A stretch of 64,000 nt of DNA from Streptomyces hydrogenans (GTDB lineage Bacteria; Actinomycetota; Actinomycetes; Streptomycetales; Streptomycetaceae): positions 1 to 64,000 of the forward strand of contig NZ_BNBS01000037.1 in the NCBI RefSeq assembly GCF_014656075.1, in the 5' to 3' direction. The translations under genes were made by a program, and so were the position numbers. This document shows positions 1 to 8,877 of this stretch, in pieces (the stretch's first letter is position 1; each line of letters starts with the position of its first letter). The notes under the pieces were generated by a model. The model ran no database searches. It was not told the DNA's origin and worked only from the letters and a program-made list of their open reading frames with translations.

Positions 1-529
1 CGGACGGCGCCCCGGCCTCGACGGGCCCGGCGGCCGGGACCTCGGGCGGCGGCCCCGGAACCGGCGCCTCGGTCACCTCGCCGGGGCGCCGCAACCCGGC
101 GCCTCCGGGCACGGCCGCCGGTGAGGGCACCGGAGGGGAGGGGTGTGGCGCGGGCGACGGCGGGGGCGGGGGTACGGGCGGTGCCTGCGGCGGGAGCGGC
201 GGGGTCGCGGGTGGCTGTACGCGTACGGGGGTGGGTGCGGGTACGGGCGCGGCCGAGGGAGGCGGGGCGGGTGTCGCCGGGGGAGCCGCCGGCGCGGCAC
301 CGGCACCCGTACCGGCCCCCGCACCCGCGCCTCTTGCCGGGGCCGCACCGGAGCCCGTACTCGTACCCGCTGTCGGGCCTGAGCCGGAGCCCGTACCAGT
401 GCCCGCACCCGTCCCCGTACCGCCCGCCGCGTCCGTCCCCTCCTCCCCGTCCCAGTTCAGGAACGCCCCGCACGAGGCGCAGAACGGTGTGCCGGGCGCG
501 TTGCGCAGGCCGCACGTCGGACAGGTCAT
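1..529 (-). CDS. Zinc-ribbon protein of the CIS cluster (3' end outside window)
   Basis: The ATG at 529 overlaps the stop of the tail protein I gene (ATGA), so it is the next gene of the structural operon. The N-terminus carries two CxxC knuckles (Cys3/Cys6 and Cys17/Cys20), a classic zinc ribbon. It is followed by a long low-complexity linker of Gly/Thr, then Ala/Pro repeats; the frame is open to the window edge with no stop. Zinc-ribbon proteins with disordered linkers are commonly found at the end of Streptomyces CIS operons, but their role is unknown. The C-terminal domain is not visible, so function cannot be assigned. Confidence 0.75.
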   Translation of the reverse strand, partial: MTCPTCGLRNAPGTPFCASCGAFLNWDGEEGTDAAGGTGTGAGTGTGSGSGPTAGTSTGSGAAPARGAGAGAGTGAGAAPAAPPATPAPPPSAAPVPAPTPVRVQPPATPPLPPQAPPVPPPPPSPAPHPSPPVPSPAAVPGGAGLRRPGEVTEAPVPGPPPEVPAAGPVEAGAPS

Positions 530-1077
530 CCGGCACCTCCGGGCAGCAGTTCCAGGGTGAAGCCGACGTGGGCCGGGATCTCCGCGGCGATCAGCTCCTC
601 CAGGCGTGCCCGGTCGGCGCGCCCCGGGTCCGGCAGTCCGACCCGGACCGTCACCCACGGACGCGGGCCGCCCGGGAAGGGGGTGCCGGGGGTGGGCGAC
701 CAGACGGTGCCGCCGCTCTCGGCGAGCTCGACCCGCGCCCCGCCCGTCTCCAGGCGCAGCGCCTCCGCGAGGCCGTGCAGCGTACCGCGCGTGCGGTGCC
801 GGTCCACCGCGCCGAGGACGGCGGCCCGGCGGCGCTCCGGCGGGCTGTCCTCGTGCGGTTCCACGGCCACCCAGCCGGCCAGCCAGTCGAGGAAATCCTC
901 GGGCGCGGTGCGCGGGTCGAGGTGGGCGGGCAGGTTGTCCATGGTCAGCAGCACGGGTGCCAGGACCTCGTCGAGGCCGGCGAGGAACCGGGCGAGGAAG
1001 CCGTGCTCCAGGTAGACGGCGGGCAGCAGCTCGATCAGCGGGTGCGGGCTCGGCAGCCCGGGGACGTCGGTGCGCAC
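526..1077 (-). CDS. Phage tail protein I-like baseplate component
   Basis: This 183-residue protein resembles the P2 gpI / TIGR02242 phage tail family, which forms part of the baseplate wedge together with the J protein. The GTG at 1077 is chosen because a GGGAGG ribosome-binding site (1087-1092) lies just upstream and the start follows 5 bp after the baseplate J stop. The N-terminus has the family pattern of a hydrophobic stretch (LIELLPAVY), then a conserved DxLDWLAGWV-type segment near residue 62. The stop overlaps the ATG of the zinc-ribbon gene. Expected to act in the cytoplasmically assembled CIS baseplate. The family call rests on residue pattern and position after baseplate J. Confidence 0.8.
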   Translation of the reverse strand: MRTDVPGLPSPHPLIELLPAVYLEHGFLARFLAGLDEVLAPVLLTMDNLPAHLDPRTAPEDFLDWLAGWVAVEPHEDSPPERRRAAVLGAVDRHRTRGTLHGLAEALRLETGGARVELAESGGTVWSPTPGTPFPGGPRPWVTVRVGLPDPGRADRARLEELIAAEIPAHVGFTLELLPGGAG

Positions 1078-1082
1078 GGCGG

Positions 1083-3059
1083 TCAGACCTCCCGGACCCG
1101 CAGCTGGTGCTCGTACGAGAAGACGAGGGCGTGCCGGTCGAGGGGGATCCGCCCGTCGGGCACCTCGGTGCGCTGCCCGGTCACCGGGTCGGCCCGGTAG
1201 AGCCGCACGTCGTCGACCAGGTCGACGCCCGGGACCCGCTGGAGCACGGCGTACGCCTCGCCGGTCTGGACCGGGCGGCCGAAGGGCCAGCCGGCGCCGT
1301 CCGGTCCGCCGGTGAGCGCGTTGAAGTACCCGTCGAGGGCCGCGAGGGCCTCCTCCCGCACGCGCTCCGCGGCGGCGCCGCGGCTCGCCTGCACGGTCGC
1401 GACGAAGGTGACGCCCTGGTAGAACGGCGGCTCCACGACCACCCGGGCGCCGATCGGGCGGCGCGCGTCCAGGTACTCCGCGATCCGGGCCAGGGTGCGC
1501 GGCGGCGGGTCCAGCTCCTCGAAGGCGATCCGGCCCCGGGCGTCGCTGCGCCCGGACGGCACGATCAGCAGCCGCACCCCGCCCTCGGCGTCCTCGGGGA
1601 CGCAGTGCACCCGGGCCGCGTCGGGGGCCACCTCCCGGGCCAGCAGCTCGTAGTCGCGCGGGACGACGGCGCGTTGCAGGGTCCGCAGGGTGAGCGGGCC
1701 GCGCACCCGCGCGCTGTCCACGGTCTCGCCGTCGACGCCGCCGAGCGCGGGGCGGCGGTTCTCCACGCGGGCCACGAACGGCACGGTGCCGCGCAGCACG
1801 CGCAGGGTGGAGCGGGCCACGTTCCCGCGCACCCCGCCGCCGGTGCGGTAGGCGCGGACGCGGACGGCCGCCCCCTTCTCCGGGACGTCGCCGAAGTGCC
1901 GTACGGTGCCGTCCCGTTCGCGGACGGCCGGGCCGAACTCGACGCGGCCGGTGCCCTCGTCGAGGGTGAAGTGCCGGTCGGCGGGCCCGGAGTGGGCGAA
2001 GTCGTCGACCCGGGTCCAGGGCGCTCCGGACGCCTCGGCGCCCTCCGGCGCGGTCACCTCCAGGGCGAACTCCCCGGGCACCACGGGCGGCCGGGCGACG
2101 GTGAACGACTGCCCCGCCACCCCCTCGGCCGTCCCCAGGACCTCGTCGGTGATCCGCTCGGCGTGCTCGGCGGCCACCGTCGCCCCGATGGTGAAGGCCG
2201 TGATCCCCCGGACGACGGGCGGAGACACGTAGGTCGGCTGGTCGGGTGCCGCCGCCACGAGCCGGCAGCGCAGCCAGCCGCCCGTGCGCCGGACGATGCT
2301 CAGCGGGGTGTGCGTCGCCGGCAGGTGGAGGATCAGTTCCCCGGACCGGTTGAAGCCGCCGGTGTCGTCCTTCTCCACCTCGCAGGCGGTCCACCGGCGC
2401 CCGTCCCACGCCTCCCACAGCAGCGGCGGCCGCAGCGGGTCGACGCCCACGCCCTGCACGTCGCAGTCGAGGCGCAGCACCACCACCCCGGCGGGCACGG
2501 CCGCCGAAAGACCCACGTAGAGGGCGTCGCCGGGGGCGGGTGCGGGCGAGAAGCAGGGCACGTCGCGGCGGAGCGCCAGCTCCTCGGTGCGGTCCACGGC
2601 GGCCGCGTCCGTTCCGGTGCCGCCCGCGGACCCGGCCGCCGGCAGGGTCGCGAGCGCCGCGTAGGCGCACGGCACGATCGTCAGATCCCGGGTGGTGCCG
2701 AAGACGACGGCCGGCTCGGTCTCGGTGCGGACCGTCGCCACCTCCGTGCCCGCCCGCACGAACACCGGCTCCGGCTGCGGCGCCGACAGCCGGAAGGTGA
2801 CGTCGGTGCCGGCGGCGGTCGGCGGGTGGAGTCGTACCCCGATGAGGTCCAGGAAGGTCCGGTAGCTCTTCTCCGGCACCCGGTTCACCCGGTAGACCAG
2901 CTGGTCGACCATGGTCGCGAACGCCTCGATGAGGGTCACCCCCGGGTCGGACACGTTGTGGTCGGTCCACTCGGGGCAGCGCCGCTGCACCAGCCTTTTG
3001 GCCTCGTCCACCAGGCCCTGGAAGTGCCGGTCGTCCAGATGGGGGCTGGGCAGGGTCAT
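1083..3059 (-). CDS. Baseplate J-like protein
   Basis: A 658-residue protein that matches the baseplate J (gp47/gp6-type) wedge family in size, order and sequence: DxTxRLS-type N-terminal region, a central beta-rich part, and a C-terminal segment with the LxxLDGYFNALTGG-like pattern seen in CIS baseplate J proteins. In contractile systems it forms the wedge dimers around the hub and links baseplate to sheath. The ATG at 3059 overlaps the stop of the gp25-like gene by 4 bp, which fixes the start; a longer in-frame extension upstream would run through that gene and is rejected. It is followed by tail protein I, the usual order. Confidence 0.88.
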   Translation of the reverse strand: MTLPSPHLDDRHFQGLVDEAKRLVQRRCPEWTDHNVSDPGVTLIEAFATMVDQLVYRVNRVPEKSYRTFLDLIGVRLHPPTAAGTDVTFRLSAPQPEPVFVRAGTEVATVRTETEPAVVFGTTRDLTIVPCAYAALATLPAAGSAGGTGTDAAAVDRTEELALRRDVPCFSPAPAPGDALYVGLSAAVPAGVVVLRLDCDVQGVGVDPLRPPLLWEAWDGRRWTACEVEKDDTGGFNRSGELILHLPATHTPLSIVRRTGGWLRCRLVAAAPDQPTYVSPPVVRGITAFTIGATVAAEHAERITDEVLGTAEGVAGQSFTVARPPVVPGEFALEVTAPEGAEASGAPWTRVDDFAHSGPADRHFTLDEGTGRVEFGPAVRERDGTVRHFGDVPEKGAAVRVRAYRTGGGVRGNVARSTLRVLRGTVPFVARVENRRPALGGVDGETVDSARVRGPLTLRTLQRAVVPRDYELLAREVAPDAARVHCVPEDAEGGVRLLIVPSGRSDARGRIAFEELDPPPRTLARIAEYLDARRPIGARVVVEPPFYQGVTFVATVQASRGAAAERVREEALAALDGYFNALTGGPDGAGWPFGRPVQTGEAYAVLQRVPGVDLVDDVRLYRADPVTGQRTEVPDGRIPLDRHALVFSYEHQLRVREV

Positions 3060-3460
3060 GTGCGGTCCTCTTCCGGGATCACATAGAACGGGAACACGAG
3101 GTTCCGGGGGTCGTTGGCGCCGCGCAGCGTGTAGCCGATGTCGATGTACAGCACGCCGCTGTCGACCTCGTCGAAGCGGACCGCGACCTCCGTCACCTCG
3201 ACGCGGGGCTCCCACCGCTCCAGGGCGAGGCGCACCTCGTACGCCAGCTGTCCGGCGGTCCCCGCGTCGGCCGGCGCGAAGACGTAGTCGTTGATCGCGC
3301 AGCCGAACTCCGGGCGCATCGGCCGCTCCCCGGGGGAGGTCGCGAGGATCAGCCGGATCGACTCCTCCAGCTCGCGCTCGCCCCTGACCAGCGCGATCGA
3401 GCCGGTCGCGTCCGTGTGCGGGGGGAAGGCCCAGCCCGCGCCGACGAACTCCTGTCCCAT
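3056..3460 (-). CDS. GPW/gp25-like baseplate wedge protein
   Basis: A 134-residue protein with hallmarks of the gp25/GPW family: an N-terminal stretch, then ESIRLIL...GERPMRPEFG at about residues 35-55, where the conserved PGER-MRPEFG motif is unmistakable. Gp25 proteins connect the baseplate wedge with the first sheath ring and are among the most conserved components of contractile systems. The ATG at 3460 is chosen because it begins just upstream of the family domain and fits the normal family length. The gene overlaps the J gene by ATGA and follows the PAAR gene by 8 bp. Confidence 0.92.
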   Translation of the reverse strand: MGQEFVGAGWAFPPHTDATGSIALVRGERELEESIRLILATSPGERPMRPEFGCAINDYVFAPADAGTAGQLAYEVRLALERWEPRVEVTEVAVRFDEVDSGVLYIDIGYTLRGANDPRNLVFPFYVIPEEDRT

Positions 3461-3468
3461 GGTTCCCC

Positions 3469-3750
3469 TCAGCCTCCGATCAGGACGGTCGGGCAGCCCG
3501 ACACCACCGCCGAGCCGCACCCGGACAGGTCGCCGACCCGGGCGGCCGGACGGCCGCCGATCAGCACCGTGGTGGAGCCGGGCGGCGCCAGCGCGGACGG
3601 CGGATGGGCCGCCGGAGAGGAGCACTGGTGGGCGGTGCCCACGGTGGCGGCGGGCCGCCCTCCGATGAGGACGGTCGACACCCCCGGCGGGCCGATCACC
3701 CCCGGATGCGCGGTCGGGTCGCCGACCCGTGCGGCCGCTCCCTGTGCCAT
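3469..3750 (-). CDS. PAAR-domain spike-tip protein
   Basis: This 93-residue protein is built of PAAR-type repeats: three VLIGGRPAA/VLIGG segments and conserved GxxxxxxGCP and AHQC patterns. PAAR proteins cap the VgrG-type beta-helix and form the sharp tip, often coordinating a metal through His and Cys, which are present here. It sits directly after the spike gene and before the gp25-like gene, as in other Streptomyces CIS clusters. It is short with no C-terminal extension, so it is a plain tip rather than an effector-bearing PAAR. Confidence 0.92.
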   Translation of the reverse strand: MAQGAAARVGDPTAHPGVIGPPGVSTVLIGGRPAATVGTAHQCSSPAAHPPSALAPPGSTTVLIGGRPAARVGDLSGCGSAVVSGCPTVLIGG

Positions 3751-3769
3751 GTGTCCCCCTCCGTCCCCG

Positions 3770-5626
3770 TCAGTTGATCTTCACCAGCGGCGCGTCGACC
3801 GAGAGCGTGGTGCCGCCCTTCAGCTCGGTGCGCTGGGTGCCGTCCACCGTGACCGTCGCCCCCTGGACGTCGAGCGCGCCGCCGGTCGCGAGCCGGACCG
3901 CGCCCTGCCCGCCGTCCACCCGCACGCCCTGACGTGCCGTCACCGACACGCTGTCCCCGCTCAGTTCGAGGGCGCCGTGTTCGGCGGCGACGCTCACCCC
4001 GCCCGAGGCCGTGATCGACACCTTCTCCTTCGCGGTGATCCGCACCGCCCCGTCGCTGCCGATCGTGACCGCCGTCCCCGACTGGTCGAGGTCGATCGTC
4101 AGCTTCCCGTCCCCGGTGCGCAGCCGCACCCCCTGCGCCCCGCCCGCCGAGTCGAGCAGTTCGAGCCTGTGCCCGCCCTTGGACGCGAAGGCGCGCCGGT
4201 CGACCGCCCCCGACGTCGGGTCCACGGCGCCGCCCCCGGACGGCCGGTCCTGGCCGTTGTAGAGCCCGCCGAGGACGTACGGCCGGTCGAGCCGCCCCAG
4301 CTCGAAGCCGACGACCACCTCGTCCCCGACCTCCGGGATGTACGGCTCCCCGCCGCCCGTCCCGGCCGCCTGCGCGGTCCGCGCCCAGTCGCTCGCGTAC
4401 TCGTCCGACAGCCACGGGAAGGTCACCTTCACCCGCCCCGAGCCCTCCGGATCCTGGGTGTCCGTCACCGTCGCGTTGACCAGCCCGCCGGACCGCGACC
4501 CCGCCGACCCGTGCCCCGCGCCCGGCGCGCCGCCGGTGAGTCCGTACAGCGAGCGCTCCTGCTGCCCCGACACCGTGATCCACGTCTCGTACCCGCGCAG
4601 AGCGTCGAAGACGTGCCGCGAGGAGGTCACCGTGTAGCGGCCCTCGAAGGGCGCCCCGACCGCGTTGAGCGCCACCGCCGTGCCCGCCCGCACCTCCGGG
4701 TTGCCCCGGATCACCGCCTCCAGCTCCGCGAACGAGCCCGCGATCCGCTCGGCGAGCGCCTTCGCCGCCCGGTCCACCCGCTCCTGCGTGCCGTAACCGC
4801 CGTCCGTCACCACGTGCCGGGCCTCGCCGAGCGGCGCCGTGACCTGCTCCGCCGTCACCCCGAGCGCCAGGGTCGCCGACGTGCCGGCCGGCGCCCGCCC
4901 CACCAGGGCCCGCTTGCCCCGCACGTCCCAGCCCCGCACCTCCACCTCGGAGACCTGCTCGGCGGCCGACACCGACGCCCGGCAGCGCAGCAGGTTCGCC
5001 CCCCGCTCCAGGACGAGCGGGTCCCGGTCCGCGCGCGCCGACGCGTCCGGCGCCCCGCCCGCCTCGGCCGGCCTCACCACGTGCAGCATCCCGTCCCGCA
5101 CGTACGCCTGCGCACCCGCCTCCTCGGCGAGCCCGCGCACGAACGCCCAGTCGCTCACATTGGCCTGCGCCACGTGGTCGAGCACCGGACCGGCCACGTC
5201 CACCGTGCCCGGCTTCAGCCCCGCCCGCTGCGCGACCCGGGCCACGATGTCGGAGAGCGTCATGTTCTGGTACGCGGCCACCCGCGCCCCGCGCAGCAGC
5301 CTGTACGTCTCGTCAAGGCCGCGCACCACCGTGTACGTGCCCGACTCGTCCAGCTCCAGCTCCAGCGCCGTGACCACCCCGCTGAGCAGCGGACGCGGCT
5401 CCGTGCCGCCCCCGCTCCGGGCGAGCAGCGAGATCTCCGTGCCGACCGCGATGCCGCCCTGCGCGAGCAACACCGCGTCCGGATCGCGGAACCGCAGCAG
5501 GAACAGGTCCGGGAGCGTGCGGCTGTCGTCGACGTACCCCTCGACCAGCGTGTTCATCAGCCGTGCCGGCAGCGGGCTCCCGCCCACCTCCACGACCAGC
5601 GCCGAGGCGACCCCGGGCGCCGCCAT
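3770..5626 (-). CDS. VgrG-type central spike protein (gp27/gp5 fusion)
   Basis: A 618-residue spike protein. The N-terminal ~340 residues resemble the gp27-like hub. A gp5-type OB fold follows (roughly residues 375-465, with the conserved DPEGSGRVKVTFPW and GDEVVVGFE segments). The last ~130 residues are a repetitive, Val/Thr/Gly-rich beta-helix ending in PLVKIN. The ATG at 5626 overlaps the stop of the LysM protein gene; longer reading frames upstream are shadows of that gene. It would carry the PAAR tip encoded next. No extra C-terminal toxin domain is visible. Confidence 0.92.
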   Translation of the reverse strand: MAAPGVASALVVEVGGSPLPARLMNTLVEGYVDDSRTLPDLFLLRFRDPDAVLLAQGGIAVGTEISLLARSGGGTEPRPLLSGVVTALELELDESGTYTVVRGLDETYRLLRGARVAAYQNMTLSDIVARVAQRAGLKPGTVDVAGPVLDHVAQANVSDWAFVRGLAEEAGAQAYVRDGMLHVVRPAEAGGAPDASARADRDPLVLERGANLLRCRASVSAAEQVSEVEVRGWDVRGKRALVGRAPAGTSATLALGVTAEQVTAPLGEARHVVTDGGYGTQERVDRAAKALAERIAGSFAELEAVIRGNPEVRAGTAVALNAVGAPFEGRYTVTSSRHVFDALRGYETWITVSGQQERSLYGLTGGAPGAGHGSAGSRSGGLVNATVTDTQDPEGSGRVKVTFPWLSDEYASDWARTAQAAGTGGGEPYIPEVGDEVVVGFELGRLDRPYVLGGLYNGQDRPSGGGAVDPTSGAVDRRAFASKGGHRLELLDSAGGAQGVRLRTGDGKLTIDLDQSGTAVTIGSDGAVRITAKEKVSITASGGVSVAAEHGALELSGDSVSVTARQGVRVDGGQGAVRLATGGALDVQGATVTVDGTQRTELKGGTTLSVDAPLVKIN

Positions 5627-6438
5627 CACCGCCCCCGCCGGGCCGACTGCTCCGACTCCGCCCGCAGCCGCCCGAGTTCGTCCTGGGCGGGCAGCAACAG
5701 ACGTGTGCCCGGCGCGAGTCGCAGGGGATCGTCGATCCCGTTGGCCTCGGCGATCACCCGCCAGGCCGCCGGATCGCCGTACTCGCGCTGCGCGAGCGAC
5801 GGCAGCGAGTCCCCGGCCGCCACCCGGTGCGTCCGGCGGGCCGTGAGCGCCCCCGACGTCGGGTTCTGCCCGGGCGTCTCCCCGCTGATCTCCTCCATCG
5901 TCACCAGGCAGACCGCCCGGATCGGCACGCCCGAGGTCGTGAACAGCGTGTACTTCGCCTGCACCTGGCTGACGTAGCCGGGGAAGCCGGTCAGACCGCC
6001 CCAGTGGAAGACCACCCACGGCGGCGACGACCGCTGCTGCTGCCGGGTCTCGCTGGTCGGCACGCAGCACGCGAACAGCTGCTCCACGGAGTCGACCACC
6101 CGGGTGTCCTGGGTGGCGCCCGCGTCGAAGAACATCTCGACCGTCAGCTTGCTGGGCTGCGGACCCTGGTACTCCGGCGGCCCCGCGCTCTTCGCACCCT
6201 TCGCCGGCGTGCGCTTCCACGCCGCCGCCTTGGTGAGGCTCAACTCCTTCGGGTTGAACTGGAAGTCGATCCGCCCACACGGCGCCCCGGGCGTGAGCCC
6301 GCCGCCCGACGGCGGCGTCCGCAGCTCCAGATAGGCGTGCTCCAGCTTCGGCCGGGCCGACCGGCCCTTGCCCGCGGAGGCGACGCCCGAGGTGCCGGCC
6401 GCGCTGAAGGCGATGGGGGAGCCGGGGGGTGGGGTCAT
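5626..6438 (-). CDS. LysM-containing baseplate/hub protein
   Basis: A 270-residue protein with a CIS tube-like N-terminal region (including FQFNPKELSLTKAAAWKR at about residues 53-70, a pattern shared with Afp7/Pvc7-type proteins) and a C-terminal LysM domain at about 203-250 (THRVAAGDSL...). In eCIS these proteins join the tube base to the spike hub; the LysM is thought to act as a structural clamp, as in T4 gp53, rather than in wall binding. The ATG at 6438 lies 5 bp after the end of the tube-like gene. Its stop overlaps the spike start. Confidence 0.85.
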   Translation of the reverse strand: MTPPPGSPIAFSAAGTSGVASAGKGRSARPKLEHAYLELRTPPSGGGLTPGAPCGRIDFQFNPKELSLTKAAAWKRTPAKGAKSAGPPEYQGPQPSKLTVEMFFDAGATQDTRVVDSVEQLFACCVPTSETRQQQRSSPPWVVFHWGGLTGFPGYVSQVQAKYTLFTTSGVPIRAVCLVTMEEISGETPGQNPTSGALTARRTHRVAAGDSLPSLAQREYGDPAAWRVIAEANGIDDPLRLAPGTRLLLPAQDELGRLRAESEQSARRGR

Positions 6439-6443
6439 GCCGG

Positions 6444-6884
6444 TCAGCCCTCCATCACATAGCCGTGGTGGGCGATCTCGATCGTCTCGATCGCCACCTT
6501 CGGCGACTCGGGCGTGAAGGAGGGACCCGTCCACCGCACCGGCACCACCTCCAGCAGCCCCCACTGGGCCACCTTGCGCCCGTCCCCGGTCCGCGCCTCG
6601 ATGTGCGCGGTCTTGCGGGTGAACCCCGTCGTCATGCTCGCGAACCAGCGCGCCACCTTCTCGGTCTCCCGGGTGAGCGGACGCGAGAGCTTCACGTTCG
6701 AGTACTTGAGGCGGGTCGGCAGCTGCCAGACGTGCCCGTTGTTGCCGCCCTCCTCACGGGTCTCCAGGACCACCTCGCAGCCCAGTCCCTCGCAGGTGTT
6801 GAAGGACCCGAGCTCGATGTCGTCGATGGTGACGACGAAGCAGACGCTGACGGCGGGTTCGTCGTTCTGGGCCGGGGTGGCCAT
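6444..6884 (-). CDS. Tail tube-like protein (gp19 family), hub-proximal copy
   Basis: This 146-residue protein belongs to the T4 gp19 phage tail tube family. It has the pattern of an N-terminal FVVTIDDIELGSFNTCEGLG (about residues 17-36), then KLSRPLTRE and a C-terminal ETIEIAHHGY strand. It is the second tube-family gene of the cluster; in eCIS the extra copies usually form the adaptor rings between tube and hub. Its place immediately before the LysM protein supports that role. It is separated from the upstream proline-rich gene by 62 bp that contain a GGAAGGAGC ribosome-binding site. Confidence 0.87.
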   Translation of the reverse strand: MATPAQNDEPAVSVCFVVTIDDIELGSFNTCEGLGCEVVLETREEGGNNGHVWQLPTRLKYSNVKLSRPLTRETEKVARWFASMTTGFTRKTAHIEARTGDGRKVAQWGLLEVVPVRWTGPSFTPESPKVAIETIEIAHHGYVMEG

Positions 6885-6946
6885 GGGGGTCGCTCCTTCC
6901 GTTCGCGTGTGCGTGGGTCTGTGGTCGTGCGGGTGCGAGCTGGTGG

Positions 6947-8647
6947 TCAGAACCGGGTGTCGATGAGCCGGCCGGCCCGCTCGCGCTCCAGGCGCAGTTC
7001 GGCCTTGAGGAGCCGCGCCAGCGACGGGTAGAGGGCGCGGACGAACTCGTCGGTGACGGGCGGAGCGCCAGGAGGCGCGCCCGGTGGGGGAGCGGGGCTG
7101 TCCGCGGTCTCGGCGGCGCCCGCCGGCTCCGTCCCCGTCTCGGGTTCCGGAGCGTTCGCCGATGGGTCGTCCGGCGGCGGCGGGGGCGGTTCCTCGGCCG
7201 TCACCTCGCGCTGGACGAACGCGGACGGCGGTGAAGGCGAAGGGGAGGAGAGGGGCGAGGCCGGTGACGGGGACGAGCGGTGCCCGGGCGGCGGGGCGAA
7301 GACCACGCTGCCGTCGGCCATGCGCTGCGCGATGCCGGCGGTCACGGCCACGTCACCGGCGTCCCGGGGCGCGCGCGGCACCACCGGAGCGGGAGGGCCG
7401 GAGGGGCGGGCGCTCGCCCGCTGGACGGAGGCGACCGCCGTCGGCACGTGGGTCCGGCGCTGTACGGCGGGGCCGGGGGAACCGGATGCGCCCGTGGCGG
7501 TCTCCCGGCGGTTCTCCCACCGTACGGGGACGACGGCGGGCTCGGGCGTCGGGCCGAGGGCCGGGGGAGCGGCGCCCGGTGCGGTGTCCGGGGCCACGGT
7601 GCGCAGCACCAGCGGCCGGTCGGCCAGCAGCGGCGCCACCGGCTCGGGCACGGCCTCGGGCGTCGGCTCCGTCGCCGGGGGCGGGAGCGGCGTGGACTCC
7701 GTCCGTACGGGAGCGGGCGACGGGCTCGGAGCGGTGCCGGGGACCTCGCGCTGGGCCGTCGGGGGAAGCGCGGGGAGCGGCGCGCCGAGGCCGGGAGCGC
7801 GGCGGGTCGCGGGGGCCGGGGACGGGGAGGGCGGCGGGGAAGGGGACGGCTGCGGTGTCAGGGAGCGCTGGACGGGTGGCACGCCCCCGCCGGCGGCTTC
7901 CGCGACGGCTCCCGGACCGGTGGCGTCGGGCTCCGGGAGGTCGAGCAGCGGCTGCTCGCCGACCAGGGGGCGTACGGCGGGCTCGGCGGATTCAGGCGGC
8001 CCGGGCTCGCCCTCTGTTCCCGGGGCCGTGCCGTCATCGACGGAGCCGGTCCCGACCGTCCCCGTCTCGAACGCTTCCGGACTCCCCGGGGGCTGCTCGG
8101 ACCGAGGCGACTCCGCCGCCCTCTGGACGCGTACCGCCTCCCCCGTCCGCCCCGCCGCCGGTGCCGACGGGTGCGGCGCGGGGACCGGCACCGGCCCGGT
8201 GGCCGTCCGCTGGACGGGCTCCAGGGGCACGCCCCACCCCGGCGCTGCCGTGCCGGGCTCGTGCCCGCCACCGGACGGGGGCCGGTCGCCGGGTGTCGGG
8301 CCGCCCGGCGAGGCCACGGACGACGACAGGCCGGAGGACCGTACGGGAAACTCCACCACCGACCGCTGGACGGGCGTCGTCACGCCCTCGACGAGGCCGC
8401 TCGGGGCCTCCGCGCTGACCAGATGGCCGAGCGGGGTGGAGAGGGCGGTCGGCCGCCGGGTGGACAGGCCGCGCTCGAAGGCGGACGGATCGGTGACGAG
8501 TGACGGTGCCGACAGGACCCGCTGGATCGGCGGGAGTTCGGCGACGTCGAAGCGGTCCTCGCGCGACGCGGGCGCCGGCGGCGGCGTGGGCGGTTCAGCC
8601 GCGCGTTCCGCGCCCCGTCCGCCGCGCAGCCAGGACAGCAGTCCCAT
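6947..8647 (-). CDS. Proline-rich, disordered VQR-repeat protein of the CIS operon
   Basis: A 566-residue protein dominated by Pro, Ala, Gly, Ser and Thr, with no recognisable globular domain until a short C-terminal helix (about the last 40 residues, ending in a charged LKAELRLERERAGRLIDTRF-type segment). It contains about ten short [V/I/A]QR motifs (for example TPVQRS, PPVQRS, AFVQRE) spread through the linker. The same motif recurs in the effector and DUF4157 protein of this cluster. The ATG at 8647 has a GGGAGG upstream. It is embedded in the structural operon, so a scaffold, tether or cargo-docking role is possible; this is inference. No biochemical function can be assigned. Confidence 0.75.
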   Translation of the reverse strand: MGLLSWLRGGRGAERAAEPPTPPPAPASREDRFDVAELPPIQRVLSAPSLVTDPSAFERGLSTRRPTALSTPLGHLVSAEAPSGLVEGVTTPVQRSVVEFPVRSSGLSSSVASPGGPTPGDRPPSGGGHEPGTAAPGWGVPLEPVQRTATGPVPVPAPHPSAPAAGRTGEAVRVQRAAESPRSEQPPGSPEAFETGTVGTGSVDDGTAPGTEGEPGPPESAEPAVRPLVGEQPLLDLPEPDATGPGAVAEAAGGGVPPVQRSLTPQPSPSPPPSPSPAPATRRAPGLGAPLPALPPTAQREVPGTAPSPSPAPVRTESTPLPPPATEPTPEAVPEPVAPLLADRPLVLRTVAPDTAPGAAPPALGPTPEPAVVPVRWENRRETATGASGSPGPAVQRRTHVPTAVASVQRASARPSGPPAPVVPRAPRDAGDVAVTAGIAQRMADGSVVFAPPPGHRSSPSPASPLSSPSPSPPSAFVQREVTAEEPPPPPPDDPSANAPEPETGTEPAGAAETADSPAPPPGAPPGAPPVTDEFVRALYPSLARLLKAELRLERERAGRLIDTRF

Positions 8648-8682
8648 GGTTTCCCGTCCCTCCCCGTCGTGCGGTCATCCCG

Positions 8683-8877
8683 TCATCCCCCGCCGAGGCG
8701 GGCCGCCTGGGCGACGAACCTCTGACGCTCCGCGTGCTCCAGGTCGAGGAGCTGATCGAGCGGCCAGTGGAAGTGGTAGGCGAGGTACGCGACCTCCTCG
8801 TACAGCTGGTCGGCCGCGTACGTCGCTATTCCCCCAGGCGGCCACCGGCGAGGTCCACCGCGAACTCCTCCCGGCAC
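8683..8877 (-). CDS. DUF6760-like small CIS protein
   Basis: A small protein whose conserved core reads LYEEVAYLAYHFHWPLD followed by LLDLEHAERQRFV, the pattern of DUF6760 proteins always found between baseplate and tube genes of actinobacterial CIS. The only canonical start in frame is the GTG at 8877, which gives 64 residues and overlaps the upstream gene by 52 bp. Family proteins usually begin right before TYAADQLYEE, which here corresponds to an ATA codon at 8827-8829 overlapping the upstream TAG. Real start is therefore uncertain. Role unknown; probably an assembly or baseplate factor. Confidence 0.75.
   Translation of the reverse strand: MPGGVRGGPRRWPPGGIATYAADQLYEEVAYLAYHFHWPLDQLLDLEHAERQRFVAQAARLGGG

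Noticed and set aside
606..3086. Long open frame on the plus strand opposite baseplate J
   Set aside because: It is the antisense shadow typical of high-GC codon bias; the minus strand has matched gene overlaps, family motifs and ribosome-binding sites.
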